A stretch of 64,000 nt of DNA from Lucifuga dentata (Eukaryota > Chordata > Actinopteri > Ophidiiformes > Bythitidae): contig VXCM01003493.1 in the NCBI GenBank assembly GCA_014773175.1, forward strand, positions 46,407 through 110,406. Direction: 5' to 3'. The notes beneath the pieces were generated by a model that saw only the letters and a list, made by a program, of their open reading frames with translations, was not told the DNA's origin and searched no databases. A program made the translations under genes and the position numbers. This document shows, piece by piece, positions 25,588-38,699 of the stretch; position 1 is the stretch's first letter, and each line of letters begins with the position of its first letter.

Positions 25588-26134
25588 GAATATCCAGTTG
25601 CCAAAACTGGAACAATGAACAGAAGGCGTATTTATGGTTGATACAAAAGGTGAAAATAAGCAAGTATGTGAATTTAGTCAGTTACTACACATTTTACTGA
25701 TACCAGAACTTCTAAGAATTTCCATTTTGGGAGACATTCTGCTTTTATTCAACTACACGTATCTGATGTTTGTAGTTGCGAGTTACTTTATAGATTCAAA
25801 TTTCATTTAACAGAGCTTTCTTTCTTTCTTTCTTTCTTAAACTTTTGTTCCTTCTTTCTCCCTCCATCCTTCTGTGACTTCTTTCTTTCTTTTTAATTGT
25901 AAGAGCATTTTCCATGGTGGTATTCTTACTTTTACTTAACCTGATCCTCTGCACCACCTATTTTGGACAAAAAGTCAAAAAATTACATACCCAATGAAAA
26001 TGGCTATATCACCTCAGTCCCTTTGTGTAAAGACCTAAGCTTGGCCTCTTCTGAAAGCTCAGTCTGTTGTCTAGTTTCTTGAGAATCATCAAATTTGCTC
26101 TCTAATATTACAGTTTCAGAGTAATAGAAGTAAA

Positions 26135-27109
26135 AGTATGTGAGAGTGGTGCAGGACATGTATGAGAGCTGTAAGACAGTGGTGAGGTGTGCCGTAGGTG
26201 TGACAGAGGAGTTCAAGGTGGAAGTGGGACTACACCAAGGATCAGCTCTGAGCCCCTTCTTGTTTGCTGTAGTGATGGACAGGCTGACAGATGAGGTTAG
26301 ACAAGAATCCCCTTGGACTATGATGTTTGCAGATGACATTGTGATCTGTAGTGAGAGCAGGGAGCAGGTGGAGGAAAACCTAGAGAGGTGGAGATATGCC
26401 CTGGAAAGGAGAGGAATGAAGGTTAGCCGCAGCAAGACAGAATACATGGCTGTGAATGAGAGGGACTCAAGTGGAATGGTGAGGTTACAGGGAATAGAGA
26501 TAAAGAAGGTGGAGGATTTTAAGTACTTAGGGTCCACAGTCCAGAGCAATGGAGAGTGTGGAAAAGAGGTGAAGAAACGTGTGCAAGCAGGTTGGAATGG
26601 GTGGAGAAAAGTGTCAGGTGTGATGTGTGACAAAAGAGTCTCGGCAAGAATGAAAGGAAAGGTGTACAAAACGGTGGTGAGACCAGCGATGTTGTATGGC
26701 TTAGAGACAGTGGCACTGAGGAAAAGACAGGAGGCAGAGCTAGAGGTAGCAGAGACTAAAATGCTGAGGTTCTCTTTGGGAGTGACGAGGATGGATAGGA
26801 TCAGGAACGAGTACATCAGAGGGACAGCGCATGTTAGATGTTTTGGAGATAAAGTCAGAGAGGCCAGACTGAGATGGTTTGGACATGTACAGAGGAGGGA
26901 TAGTGAACATATCGGTAGAAGGATGCTGAGGTTGGAACTGCCAGGCAGGAGGCCTAGAGGAAGACCAAAGAGGAGATTTATGGATGTAGTGAAAGAGGAC
27001 ATGAAGTTAGTTGGTGTGAGAGAAGAGGAGGCAGAGGATAGGGTTAGATGGAGGCAGATGATTCGCTGTGGTAACCCCTGAAGGGAAAGCCGAAAGGAAA
27101 AGAAGAAGA
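26135..27109 (+). mobile_element. 5'-truncated RTE-like LINE, 3' end with intact reverse-transcriptase C-terminal frame
   Basis: An open frame from 26140 to 27081 (313 codons) covers the end of a reverse transcriptase: LHQGSALSPFLF, the FADDIV catalytic box (two Asp retained), and a C-terminal domain with RLRWFGHVQRR and GRPKRRFMD. A short A/G-rich tail (GAAAAGAAGAAG type) follows. A 17 bp direct repeat AGAGTAATAGAAGTAAA flanks it (26118-26134 and 27110-27126), marking target-primed integration with 5' truncation. The N-terminal endonuclease and most of the RT are absent, so it cannot move itself. The protein and tail resemble RTE-clade fish LINEs; the exact family is not assigned. Confidence 0.88.
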
Positions 27110-27126
27110 AGAGTAATAGAAGTAAA

Positions 27127-28953
27127 CCACGGTAAATAAATGTAAATTTTCATCCACAGCTGGAAAAAAAAACAAACAAACAAAAAAAAACACCTTACTG
27201 CAAAAAGCTGCCTTTGGCTTTGTCTGGTGGAGCTGGATGACAAGCTACAAGTCTGACCAATTCCTGGTGAAAATATTATTGTAATATCACCAAAAATTAG
27301 TACTGTGAGCTGAATTTACTAAGTAATTATCCAGACAGAGCTCAACAAAAAGCTACTGGAAGACACTAGATAAACAACTGATATTTCAGATAAAATGTGT
27401 ATTTATCTGTTTTAAGCAAAGGGTTTTATTTCTTCTACTATCATGTGGTACAAGTGAGACATACCATGTTGCACAATTATAAATAACACTGCATTAATAA
27501 TATTTCTGTCATGTTCCATGACAGAAATATTATGTCCAGTTACAGACAAAACACCCCTGTACATGAAATAATTATGATGCAGGTTCACCTTTTTCAATTT
27601 AAGAATGCTCGTTAACTCACACACACGCACACACACACACACACACACACATACACACACAGAGTTCTTCAGCACTTCTGCGTTAGGAATTTCTACCATC
27701 ATTCCTCATAGTGCACGTATCCACTCAGTTATTTATTAAGCTTTTCCTCACCTATTTCGACCATTAGGTGGACCATAAATCTTCCTCACCTCCTCCATCG
27801 CCTCCAGCTAGCCAGCTGACAGAGAAAGAGAGAGAGAGAGAAAAAGAGAGAGAGCACCAGTGAGCCCTGGATCAATGTAATGGAGTGTATCTGTTCATTA
27901 ATCAAAGGCAACAGGCACATAGTTGTTAGATTTGCCGCGGAGGTTCACGTTCAACACGTCCAGATCCTCACCTCACACCTCATTGAACAAAGCACTGTGG
28001 TTTTATGATTGATGGAACAGATTTTGTCATTCTCCAGAATTTCTTTTTTTTTTTTTTTTTNTTTTTTTTTTTTTTTATTGTTGACATTGTCATTAAAGCC
28101 ACCTACTCAGAAAATCAAACAGAGGTGACTAGCAAAGATCACACTACAGAACTTCCTGTTACTTTAGATAAACTGTTTTGCATATTATCATTCCTATCAG
28201 TTTGAATGAAAGGAAAAACATGACACCAGAGTAAGATGTGGATTTTCCATGATTGCTATATCTTACAAAGCGGAACAAGTTACAGTTGCTGCCGGTAAGG
28301 AATGCTGGTTTCAAGGTGATTAACCTACATGCTGTGATGACATCATAGTTGACATATTTTCAGATGTTTTAGGAGAATAAACATCACATTGTAGACAGAA
28401 AAAAAAACCAACAGGAAAATACAAAACTAATAGCATTTTCAGATTGTGTTTATAGCTGAAATAATACTGAATGTAATTATTCTTTTTTGTTGATGTTGTT
28501 CATTAACATGTAGATCATTTTACAGTAGAGCTCTGTTCAAACTAATATCAATTATGGTATCATGGCAGCTGAATGTGATGCTATTTTTGTTAATAAAATT
28601 ATATCTAATGAGCCTTAATGCTCAATTCTGATTTTTTTTTTTTTTTTTAAGTCAGATTGGATCTTTTTTTTTTATCCTGATGGTTCACATTCATATGATC
28701 TGTATCTGACACTGGTGTGAATACACCTCTGCACTAAAAGGCCACATTCACTAAAAGGTGCACTAAAGGTGAACACACCTCTGCACTGAAAGGTGCACAT
28801 TCAACAAAAAAACATGATGCAGATACGCCGATGAGCAACAACAACAAAAAAGTAATTTGTGCAACAAATGATAAAAATGAAACACAATTTCTGCAATATG
28901 CCCCCCCCATATGTGTGTGTGTGTGTGTGTGCATGCATGCGTGCATGCGTGTG
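27127..28953. other. Intergenic, microsatellite-rich
   Basis: CA array (27619-27660), GA array (27825-27855), a T-run with an N at 28061, another T-run near 28631 and a GT array (28913-28932). No gene seen. Confidence 0.55.
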
Positions 28954-29264
28954 TGTAGCGGATGTGTAGTGGACCCTACATGATGGAGGTATAGACATAA
29001 TTCACCGAAACATGTTGGTAGTGTGTGTTATGCACAAGCTGTTAGGTAAGGGACTCTCCTGGTTATATTCTGCATGCTACAGTAAATGTTGACTCACTTC
29101 CTTTAAGAGCATGGTGTAGCCATGGTAACAGCAGCGCCTTCTTGTATAAAAGTGGACGTTGTGACGGTGCTTGGTTTTATGTCAGTCTGAGCGTGCAAAT
29201 AAACAGGCACAGAGGTGTGCAGCTCAAAAGAAAAGTCTACTGGTCTTGTTGGTCCCAGCGACTC

Positions 29265-29269
<5 letters not shown>
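28954..29269 (+). mobile_element. Possible solo LTR
   Basis: A 316 bp stretch begins TGTAG and ends CTACA, with TATAAAA at about 29144 and AATAAA at about 29199 in promoter-to-polyA order. This is the layout of an LTR-retrotransposon long terminal repeat. Microsatellites abut both sides, so no target duplication can be recognised, and no internal retroelement coding is present. Could be coincidence. Confidence 0.4.
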
Positions 29270-29310
<41 letters not shown>

Positions 29311-29722
29311 GATCTGACTCCCCTCCAAAATTTAATCACTTCTTGCTCTCAACATTATCTGTCTGTCTCCCAAATTAAAAAAAAAAGAAAAAAGAAAAAA
29401 ACAGTGGTAATCACACTGCATGTCAAAGGGCTTAATGATTCATTTGAATGAAATTTATGCAATTATTGACATAAAAATTTAATTCAAATTAATTTAGTGT
29501 TCTGGGACATTTTGATTTTCATGATGCTGTATCTGGTCCTGATCCAACTCGCTTCCATTACTGAAGTATCCTTAACCTGTCAGTGATTCAGTTGTTTCTA
29601 TTCTGCTTTAGAGGTCAAAGGTGAAAAAACTCAACTCCTTACTAAATCTTTCATCTCGAGCTTGGATGTGCACTGTTTGTCTCTAAATGGGTGACATCAG
29701 GGTCCGCCACACGTGGTTAGGT

Positions 29723-29778
29723 GGGTGTCCTGTGTTATGCCAAACCATGTGTGTGGTTTGGCACAACATAGGACACCC
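29723..29778. repeat. 25 bp imperfect hairpin
   Basis: Arms 29723-29747 and 29754-29778 pair over 25 positions with two mismatched positions, around a TGTGTG loop. The shape recalls a short-stem precursor but there is no evidence of expression. Confidence 0.7.
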
Positions 29779-30817
29779 TGACCCCCATCTCATCTCATCT
29801 AAGCACATTACCTCAGCCTCAGGGTCTTTGGCTCGTCTAAGTCTTGTTATGTCTCATTGTAGATTAGAGGATCGCTGTGATTTCTATGGGAATAACACAT
29901 TTCATTTGCCATCAGGTAGTTCGTGACATTTCTGTGACATCAGAGACATTAGCATCACAGATCAAACAGTGTCTAATTAGTGTCTAGGTCACTTTTTCAA
30001 AGATGTGGGTGGTAAAACTGTTATAGCAACCTCAGAAAGGAATCCACATTCTAAAGGGTAAAATTCCATCATTTCACTCCGAGACACTAAAATGTCATCA
30101 CGTGGGGGGACAGATTGTTTATCTTCTTATAAACATTACACACACTCACCCAAACCAAACATCACTTCTTATCAATCTACACTCTGACAAATTCCAGTTT
30201 TAGACACCATTGTTTCATTTTATAGCCTAAATGCATCTGACATTCAGCAGGACTTTGGGTAACTAATTATAGTCTCAGGAATCTCTCCTCAAAACAAAGA
30301 CACTTGCCTCAAACCGCTTTTTTATCAAGTTTCCATGATGTTCCAGGCTCCTCTGGATGTGGTCCCATCCTCAGTTTTATCGGCAGGGGACGCCCAGCAC
30401 GACAGACGCAGTTGTTGTTGACAGCAGTGGGCGGCAGTCAGATAGGTGGATCTGCTGCATTGTTAGACTGATGCAGAACACAAGGGTGAGCCTCCGATTC
30501 CCCTGAATAGGTGATGAAATTCACTGTGTGCATCTTGTAGAGCTGATGTAAGGAAGCCAGGAGGTAAAAGCCAGGGACGTAGAGGATGTCAAACCATCCT
30601 TATCCCCAGTTAGCCCCTTAGCTTTGATAAATATTTATATTATTAATACATAATAATTATGCTTTATGGTTAATCTCATTTTGGACTGGTGACTGGTCTG
30701 GGGATTGTCCCTGCCTTCTGATTCCCACAAAAGCAAAGAAACAAGGAAAGGAAATTAATCAATAAATCAATGTATTAGTAAGCAGCATTGCCAACTGTGT
30801 CATACTGATGTATTTAA

Positions 30818-31404
30818 AGGACAATACCGGCGAGTTTGAATGTTTGAGCCCAATTTATACAACCTGCATAAATGTTACATTGCTGACAACCATTTCCCAA
30901 AACTACTTTAGCTGTAAGTTTTAGATTTTTTTTCCTACCCTCCAGTCTGCCACTGGTTTTAGTTCATTCCAGTATGCTATTAAAATCAACTTGTAGAGAC
31001 TTGAAATNTCCAGTCTGCCACTGGTTTTAGTTCATTCCAGTATGCTATTAAAATCAACTTGTAGAGACTTGAAATACACTTGAGATACATATGTCATCAC
31101 AGCGAACATGACATGTATTACATTTTCTGTCAAAGTAACTTGATTTGGTCCAGCAAGGAGACAGTGTATGTCTCCGCCAGGGAATATAGATTCAGGAGAA
31201 GATGGCTTTCATCCCCTTTTCATCCAGACATAAATGTTAGCAGGTGAAACATTTAATTTTACAGTGGGTGTATCACATGAATTTGATTTTGAAAAATTAG
31301 GGAATTCGGCAAACAGTTTTATGTTTTGGAAATTGTCAGTAATGTAATGTGTATGCAGCTAATATTTATTGGGCTTAAACATGAAAAATCACATGTATGG
31401 TCCT
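30818..31404. repeat. TTAA-family MITE copy E
   Basis: Flanked by TTAA at 30814-30817 and 31405-31408, with ends AGGACAATACC and GTATGGTCCT. It contains a false 67 bp duplication around the N at 31008, so its true length is about 519 bp. The internal stretch with CTCCGCCAGGGAATATAG is shared with copies G, H and I. Confidence 0.7.
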
Positions 31405-31408
31405 TTAA

Positions 31409-31770
31409 GAATCAGAATCAGGTTTATTGCCAAGAGGTTTTCACATACGAGTCCTGTCAAGATTTGTTTTTCCAATGACTAATAAACAGATATTCTTTTT
31501 TTTTTTTTTTTTTTTCATGATGTTTCATGTAATGTTTAATCTGTATGGTTGTTTGAACATGATCTTTGAATTTGAGGTTCAGGTTTATCTATATTCTTAT
31601 TATCGCTGGCTAAATATGGTGCACACACAGATCCAGAAAAGATGGCTGATCCTTTCTAATAAGCAGATTTATTGCCATTCACGTACAGTACACAGTGTCA
31701 AGGTGAATGAAATTGTGTTCCTTCAGGTCACAGTGAACATAAATGAAAAAAAACATGCTCATACCTAAGT
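31409..31770. repeat. Probable dispersed repeat (AGAATCAGAATCAGG type)
   Basis: Begins AGAATCAGAATCAGGTTTATTGCC directly after the TTAA-family copy E and includes a second TTTATTGCCATTCACGTACA with GTGAATGAAATTGTGTTCC. This motif pair is frequent in fish genomes. Contains a T-run. Boundaries uncertain. Confidence 0.4.
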
Positions 31771-31886
31771 AATGCTCCCAGACACGGATGTTGTAATGCC
31801 ATATAGTCATATAGGTCCTTTAACATTATGCCCACTTGTCTATCATCTAGTCATAATAAAACTGAATTGGTCTGCACGGTCACATT

Positions 31887-31920
<34 letters not shown>

Positions 31921-31953
31921 NAATAAAACTGAATTGGTCTGCACGGTCACATT

Positions 31954-31991
<38 letters not shown>

Positions 31992-32341
31992 GTATCTGTC
32001 TGTGTGTCCATGAACAGACGATGCGTCATAATTACAGCAGACAGATGGACTGTGGGGAAAAAATCCTTGTCTTATTTATGTGACCTTTACGTTAAATTTT
32101 TTTCAGATAAGGATTCACTTTGTACTTTTCCTCAACACTTCAACAGGTTTTTTTTTTTGTTTTTGTTTTTTTTTTCAAAAGTTCACTGTGGAACTTTCCT
32201 TCCACTCTCCTGTTTGATCAAGCAAGTAGTATAATCAAGTAGTAGTAGTATAATCAAACTCTGGTTTTAAGGTTTTACAGTTCCTGTAATGTGAATTGTG
32301 TTACATAAGTGATGCAAATTTATGGCATTGCTGTACATTAA

Positions 32342-32911
32342 AGGATCATACCAGGACACGTGTATGTTTGAGCCCAATATATACAACCCACATATATGTT
32401 AAGTTACTGATAAACAATTTCCAAAACATAAAACCATGTTTTACTTTTCTTGTTATTTTTTCATATCTGCTAATCTTTCAAAATCAAATGTACAGGTGAT
32501 ACAACCATATTAAAATTTAATGTTTGGCCTACTAACAGTTATGCACAATTGTAGAAGGCACGTTCATTTTAATTTCTCTGTAAAAGCTTCTTTTCCTGGG
32601 ACTATATTCCCTGGTGGAGGAATACATCGTCATGCAGCTTCGTGTCGGATCAGTTCAATAAAGTTACTACTTTGTTACTACTACCCTAATAGATGTGTTG
32701 TTTGCTGTGATGGATTACATATCTCAAGTGTGTTTGATTTTAATACTGTACTGGAATGCACTGAAGCCAATAACAGCTTGGAAGTTAGCAAAAACATTCC
32801 AAAATTTATCATTAAAGTAGTATATTTTGGGAAATGGTTGTCAGTAATGTGACGTGTATGTAGGTTGTATATATTGGGCTCAAACCTGCAAAATCACCGA
32901 TATGTTCTTTT
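32342..32911. repeat. TTAA-family MITE copy F
   Basis: Left TTAA at 32338-32341, then AGGATCATACC; the right end is degraded (GATATGTTCTTTTGAC). The central part has CCTGGTGGAGGAATACATCG, related to the shared internal block. Open frames inside it are short and unconserved. Confidence 0.65.
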
Positions 32912-33829
32912 GACAACTAATTCTAGAAACATGCAACGACCACCAAAGTCTAGCGAAGAAGTTGCTGATTCAGCAACATATTTTCAACTTTTTGGATTTG
33001 TATAGCTGCAACACTTCTGTGCAGTGAAATTTTTAAGATCAATCTTTTTTGCACCATTTATGGTAATATGTAAAAGTTTGGATTTTATATTGGCAAATTT
33101 ATTTAAATGATACTGAACTGAGTGCTACTTCAGTATTGCTCGTTGAATACAAAATTGCCACTCGAGGGTTTGGTGCCCTTTTTTTTTTTTTTTTTTTTNT
33201 TTTTTTTTTTTTTTTTTCTTTTTTTTTTCTTTTGAAAAGTTTGGAAGAGAAAACAGGTCCAGAAGAAAAAGAATTTGGTGTGAGTGAGAAATCGATTTGA
33301 AATGCTTAGATAGACATCTCTGCAGCTATTGCAAACGTCACATCCATATGATTTCCACAAACACTCAGGGGATAAAAGTAGGGTTTTTATCTTCCACACA
33401 CACTCAGAGACACACACCTCCATCCTTCACACTGCCATAACCTAAATTTATCTTACCAAGAAGAGAAAGTGAGCTGGACTGTGTTGTTGGAAATGATGAT
33501 GCATAACTTAATATTACACCTTTAGACCAAGTTTTTAGATTAGAATCCACATGTTAACTGTACATTATCACAGAATAGGAATGACACATTTATTTTCCTC
33601 ATATCAGTCTCTCTTGCATTTAGGTTTATCTCATTATTTCCCACCTACCTCATATTACATATCACCTGATGATCACCTTGATGTATTTTATCGAATTTTT
33701 GTACATGAATGCATCAGCCCAGCGTCTTCATATGCTTGTGCTTTATGGTTCATTACAGGCTGATCTTACCCACTATATTCAAAGGTAAACTGGCCATCAC
33801 TGTCAGAGTGACAGCCAGAAACCAATGGT

Positions 33830-34404
33830 CTCATTGGTTTCTTTTTATACTGTATATAAAACCTTTTTAGGTCTTATACCTTCTTATCTTTCTACATTCT
33901 TAGTTAGAAAAAAATACCCAGTACGGACTGTGTTCAAATGATTTTATTCAGTGTTCTGTTCCTCATGTAAGAACTGAGCTTGGCAAAAAAAGCATTTAAG
34001 TTCGATGATCCCACCACCTGGAATATTTTACAAAAGTTAGGACTGTCTGAACCTCTCACCCTTGGTGAGTTTGGATCAGTTTTAAAAGAATGGGAAATGA
34101 GTAATCTTGGGAAATGCCTATGTTACAAATCATTTTGTGAGTTAATGCATTGAACTATTCTTTGGATTAGTACTGATATTGTAAATGTTTGATTGGTATT
34201 TTATGTATCTGTGCTGCAACTATGTAATTGTGCTGCCAATNTGATATTGTAAATGTTTGATTGGTATTTTATGTATCTGTGCTGCAACTATGTAATTGTG
34301 CTGCCAATTGTGCTGGCCAGATCACTTCTTGGAAAAGAGATTTTGAATCTTAATGACATGTATCTGGTTAAATAATGGTTAAATTAAAAAAAAAAATTAA
34401 AAAA
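33830..34404 (+). mobile_element. Non-LTR retrotransposon 3' end, degraded
   Basis: Fragments reading VRTELGKK and then WNILQKLGLSEPL resemble the last residues of a reverse transcriptase-bearing LINE. The block GGCCAGATCACTTCTTGGAA ... CTGGTTAAATAATGGTTAAAT is a common fish LINE tail. A false 67 bp duplication around the N at 34241 lies inside it. Clade not assigned. Confidence 0.5.
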
Positions 34405-37400
34405 ATCATGTTGTCATTCATTGTCCTTTCCCTCAGTATGCTTATATTTTTCTGTTCTGACATTTACACCTTATAAATTATAAATTATAAAATTATATTC
34501 TATAATGTCCATATTTCCTGTTTTTTGTGTTTAGATCTTGTTTATCGTGTCATTTTGTGTACCTCTTTGCCGCTGCAACAACCTAATTTCCCTGTCGCGA
34601 TAATTAAATCTAGTTATCTTATTTGCTCTACAGATATTTTACCAACATTATTGTGCCATAATTTGCAGTGAAGCAATTAACAGATCTGCCAGGTATGTCT
34701 AGTCTATTGGATAATTAATCAAATGAGACACTGTTTATTTCAGCCTGTAATGAATGTGTCATTACATGCCATTGTAATCTATCATCGAGGTTTCCTAGAA
34801 TGAAGGCTACGCTCGTGAGTCATCCATAATCTGTTTTTGTGGAGTGTGTTGTAAAGTCTTATCTGTGGTTTCAGTGGAGTTGTGATATGCTCGTGTATAA
34901 TCAGAGTGTTTGTGATGATGAGCTTATTGTTTTCCTGTCTGGTTGCTCCGTGTCACAAGGAAAGTGTAGGCGGATTCTTATCAAGACAGGAGTTTCACCC
35001 TGCTACCAAAATTAACCTGGACTTGCTTTCCCTCGCCTTTTTTTACTCTTTTTTCCACCTCCAGGGTTATGAGGGGTTGATTGTTCTGGAAAAGAACAGA
35101 AAAGTGTGTGTTTTATCATCTGCAAAAGACAGATGCCCAGACTAGGCCTGTATGGAAGAATGGACATACTGTGCTTTTTTGTTACTTTCCTCTCATTTGT
35201 AATGTGTAATATAGGAGGGAATACATCTTGAACATTATAAAACTTGAGGTTAATGCCAAAAGAAATGCAAGAAAAAAAAAAAATCCCAATAAGATACACC
35301 AATAGGCCTTGAGCTTCTAGCTGAAAACTTCAGTTTTGATTGCTGGTCATTTACTGCTATAACATAATGACATCAACATGTAACACGCAATGCAAAGTGC
35401 AAAGATAAGCAAAATAGACCCCGAAATAAATTTAAAAAAAAAAAGAAAAAAAAGGGAAATTTCTTGTTTACAACAAGATATGTTTAAATTAGACTTAATT
35501 CAGTTCTGTTTGTATTACTTTGGTGTTTGGCAATGTCATTAGAGAACATCTCAGCTTTTTCTCATTAATTACAAAATAAATGATTCTAGATTTAAAGAGT
35601 GTTACTATTATGAGAATAAAGTTGTATTTTGAAAAAGAAAACCTCACAATATTACAAAAATGCAGTTGTAGTTGACTTTATTCCCACGATGATATGACTT
35701 TTGTGCCATAACATTATTTTTCCTCATAATATTATCATTTTATTTGATAAATATTACAACTTAGTTCCTGAAATGTTTGGATTTTTTTTCTGATTACTAC
35801 TATATTATTATAAAGATTATTAATTTATATGTAAATGATGGCTTCATTCTCCAAATAGTATTTATATTCCAAAAAATATTTTGAGTTCATCCTCAAACTC
35901 CCATCTTTTTTTTTTCCTTTTCAGAGGAGGCTTTATTATTAAGACTTTATTAAGCTTCCTAAAATAATTTATCATGTATTTGTATTTATATTTTGATCAG
36001 TGCTGTTTCTTTTACATTATATTTTTCACCTATCCAGCTGCCTGATTAATCTTTAGTTTGACTCTACAAATCTTTAGAGTGTTTCTGAATAACTGTTTTA
36101 AAATGAATTCTTCAGTCCAATAAACCTTAATGAGACTTAAAAGACATTAAATGAAAACAGCATAAAACTCCAGTCTGCCATTAACTATCTATTACTATGA
36201 AAAGTTATGGAATCTGAAAAAAAACGTCAACCCATTTTCCTTCTTATTCATCCACAGAATTCATGGTCAGATCTGCCAAATTTGTCACAGGAAATGAATT
36301 TCTAAAAGAGACATGACAATAGCTAAAATATAATCTGTCAGGGTATTTATAGGGCCGAAGACATGGGTGTAACAAATCAAACAGTACAAGCATTGTACAG
36401 ATTCTATTCACCATGAAAAGGTTGGACTATTCGGCATATTTATAGTTGGTCTTTTCAGGGTTCAGGGTTGCAGATTTCCTCTGTTTGTTCACTGTTTCTA
36501 AGTTTAATATGAGGGTGTTCCACGCAACATCAACATCATCATCATGCTGACTGTCAAATTATTCCTTTATGAGGAAACTTATCCGGGATGAGTCAATAAA
36601 ATTGAATCTGCCATGTGGAAAAACATAAGAACATAAGAACGACCAAGTTTATCGATAGTGAATTCTTTGCACACCCATAATGTTTTATAATCAACTCATA
36701 GACTCTCTCATTGTGACTCTGAAAGCCACAAAGCCCTTTTATATGGTCCATGCAGTGCACTTTTTAGAGCTAATAACAATGCATATTTCATGGTATAAGT
36801 GTGTGACTGCCTGCAGTGTCACCATGTAAAACACACCATAAAATGTTACAATTGAACTGAGGCTGACCTTATTTGTTATGTAGCATGTTGAATTATTAAA
36901 CACCTGTATTGCATTTACAAATGATATGAAAATAGTAGGGAGAGCTTTTAGATTAGATGCCCTCCATTGGCCTGCTTACAGAGGCATTTGGGGATTGATT
37001 AATAGATGGATTAATTGGATGATAAAATACATAGTCACAGACTCTGGTCACAGCTGGAGTTTAAAAATCTCTTTCTGTGAAAATTCAATATCCCAGTGGT
37101 ACTATATTAATAACAGGCTGCTCCTCATGCCCTTTTGCTCTGGGGTCAGTGATCAGTAACTCAGCACAGACACATGTTGAGATCAAATCACAAAAGGATA
37201 CTATAATTGCATAAGTGGGTGGGAAAGTCTGACTGGGGCATTAAGCAGACTGGGTCTAACTAAAGGTCACTGGGAGCTCACTTTTGTCTGACTTTCCAGC
37301 TTAACCCAACAATTCCTGAAGAGTATTCTGCAGAAAAACAGCCTCAGACTGGGAATGGCCATGGCTGCTATTCTCACAGCAGGGGAACTCTGTGGAGTGT

Positions 37401-38225
37401 TTACTTCTTAATGCCAGAAAAACAAAGAGCACATAAATTTTATCACTCTTTGATGAATTGAATTGCTTTACTATCAGCTCTGGCATCAATGCCTTGTTCC
37501 TGGATTACTGTAGTGGCTGAGTGGAGCGCCAGGAAAAGGATGCTGAAGGAGGAAGAAAAAAAAGTTTATTTTCCATTTTCTATTTTCATCTTTGTTCTTT
37601 AATGTTTATTAAATGGATGTTTGATGCAGAAATATTAAATTAAATTAATTTAAAAAAATGTGTAATTGTACATAATTTATTCAGAGTTTAAAAGAGTGCA
37701 TTGTTTAGATTATTTTTTGATAAAGTGTATTTCCAGACTCGTCCAGTGTCTTAATGACTATAGAGCCTTTACCCGCCCAGTAGATGGCAGAATAAACTCT
37801 GTCTATGAATCCATGACACAGGATGCAAAACTTGTATGGCATTAATGCCCAAATGACCAGAAGAGCTCACAGCATTCAAACATTTGGTGTCGGCACCCTC
37901 TGCAGAAAAATATGCTTGATTTGTACAAAAAAAAAAAAAAAAAAAAAAAAAAATATCAAGCATATTTTTCTGCAGAGGATGCAGAAAAATATGCTTGATT
38001 TGCTTCATATGCACAGCAGAGCATAAAATGAAAAGGATAAATGCATTCTAATTTAATGCTACTTAAGTAGTTCATTAAACTTGTACACATTAAACTTATA
38101 TGTACACAAGCATACATTTACCATTGACATTATTAAAGAGAACTCTACTTGACCATCTGCCTGACAACAGTTAGCTATTATATTAAAGTAATTTAAATTC
38201 TTTTAAATGAAATATTATTATTCTA

Positions 38226-38258
<33 letters not shown>

Positions 38259-38530
38259 GCTATTATTATTATTATAGTTGTTGTTGTTTGTTATGTACTT
38301 GAATAAAATTAAATTATTTTTTTTAAGTGGCCCAACCCTGAAGCTCTGGTATATCTTGAACAAGCTGCAACAAGCTGAAAAAGCAATAGGGAAGATAAAC
38401 CAGAAGTTGCATAAATTAAATAATATTTCATGAAGCTACGTACTGTAAGCTTACACCTTGAATAAAAACTTAATTAATTAATTTGAAAAAAATACACATT
38501 TATATATACTTTTTCACATACGTACACACA
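34405..38530. other. Intergenic before the phactr4 promoter
   Basis: AT-rich. 35580-35790 has repeats of the AATAAAGTTGTA / TTATTCCCACGATG kind seen in fish. A TTA array lies at 38215-38275. No exon is supported. Confidence 0.5.
37897..37978. repeat. Perfect inverted repeat around an A-run
   Basis: Arms 37897-37920 and 37955-37978 (24 bp, CCTCTGCAGAAAAATATGCT + 4) are exact reverse complements with a 34 nt spacer made mostly of A. A further direct copy of most of the arm follows at 37980-38002. Confidence 0.85.
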
Positions 38531-38531
38531 T

Positions 38532-38586
38532 TAAGTACTTGTAAGAGATTTGTCTAAAGTTTAAACAAATCTCTTACAAGTACTTA
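38532..38586. repeat. Perfect 22 bp stem hairpin
   Basis: Arms 38532-38553 and 38565-38586 (TAAGTACTTGTAAGAGATTT + GT) are exact reverse complements with an 11 nt loop. Lies about 130 bases upstream of the NRF1-type site of the candidate phactr4 promoter. Confidence 0.85.
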
Positions 38587-38699
38587 GCTAAAAATATATA
38601 TATATATTGGTTTTATTTGAATGGTACATCGGAAGTTCTGTTTTTTTTTTTTTTTTTTTTGATGATTGACAGATTTTGACAGTTGTTCAGGCAGGTAAG

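Noticed and set aside
26004..27002. 332-codon minus-strand frame opposite the LINE
   Set aside because: It is a shadow of the reverse-transcriptase frame on the + strand; no domain is seen.
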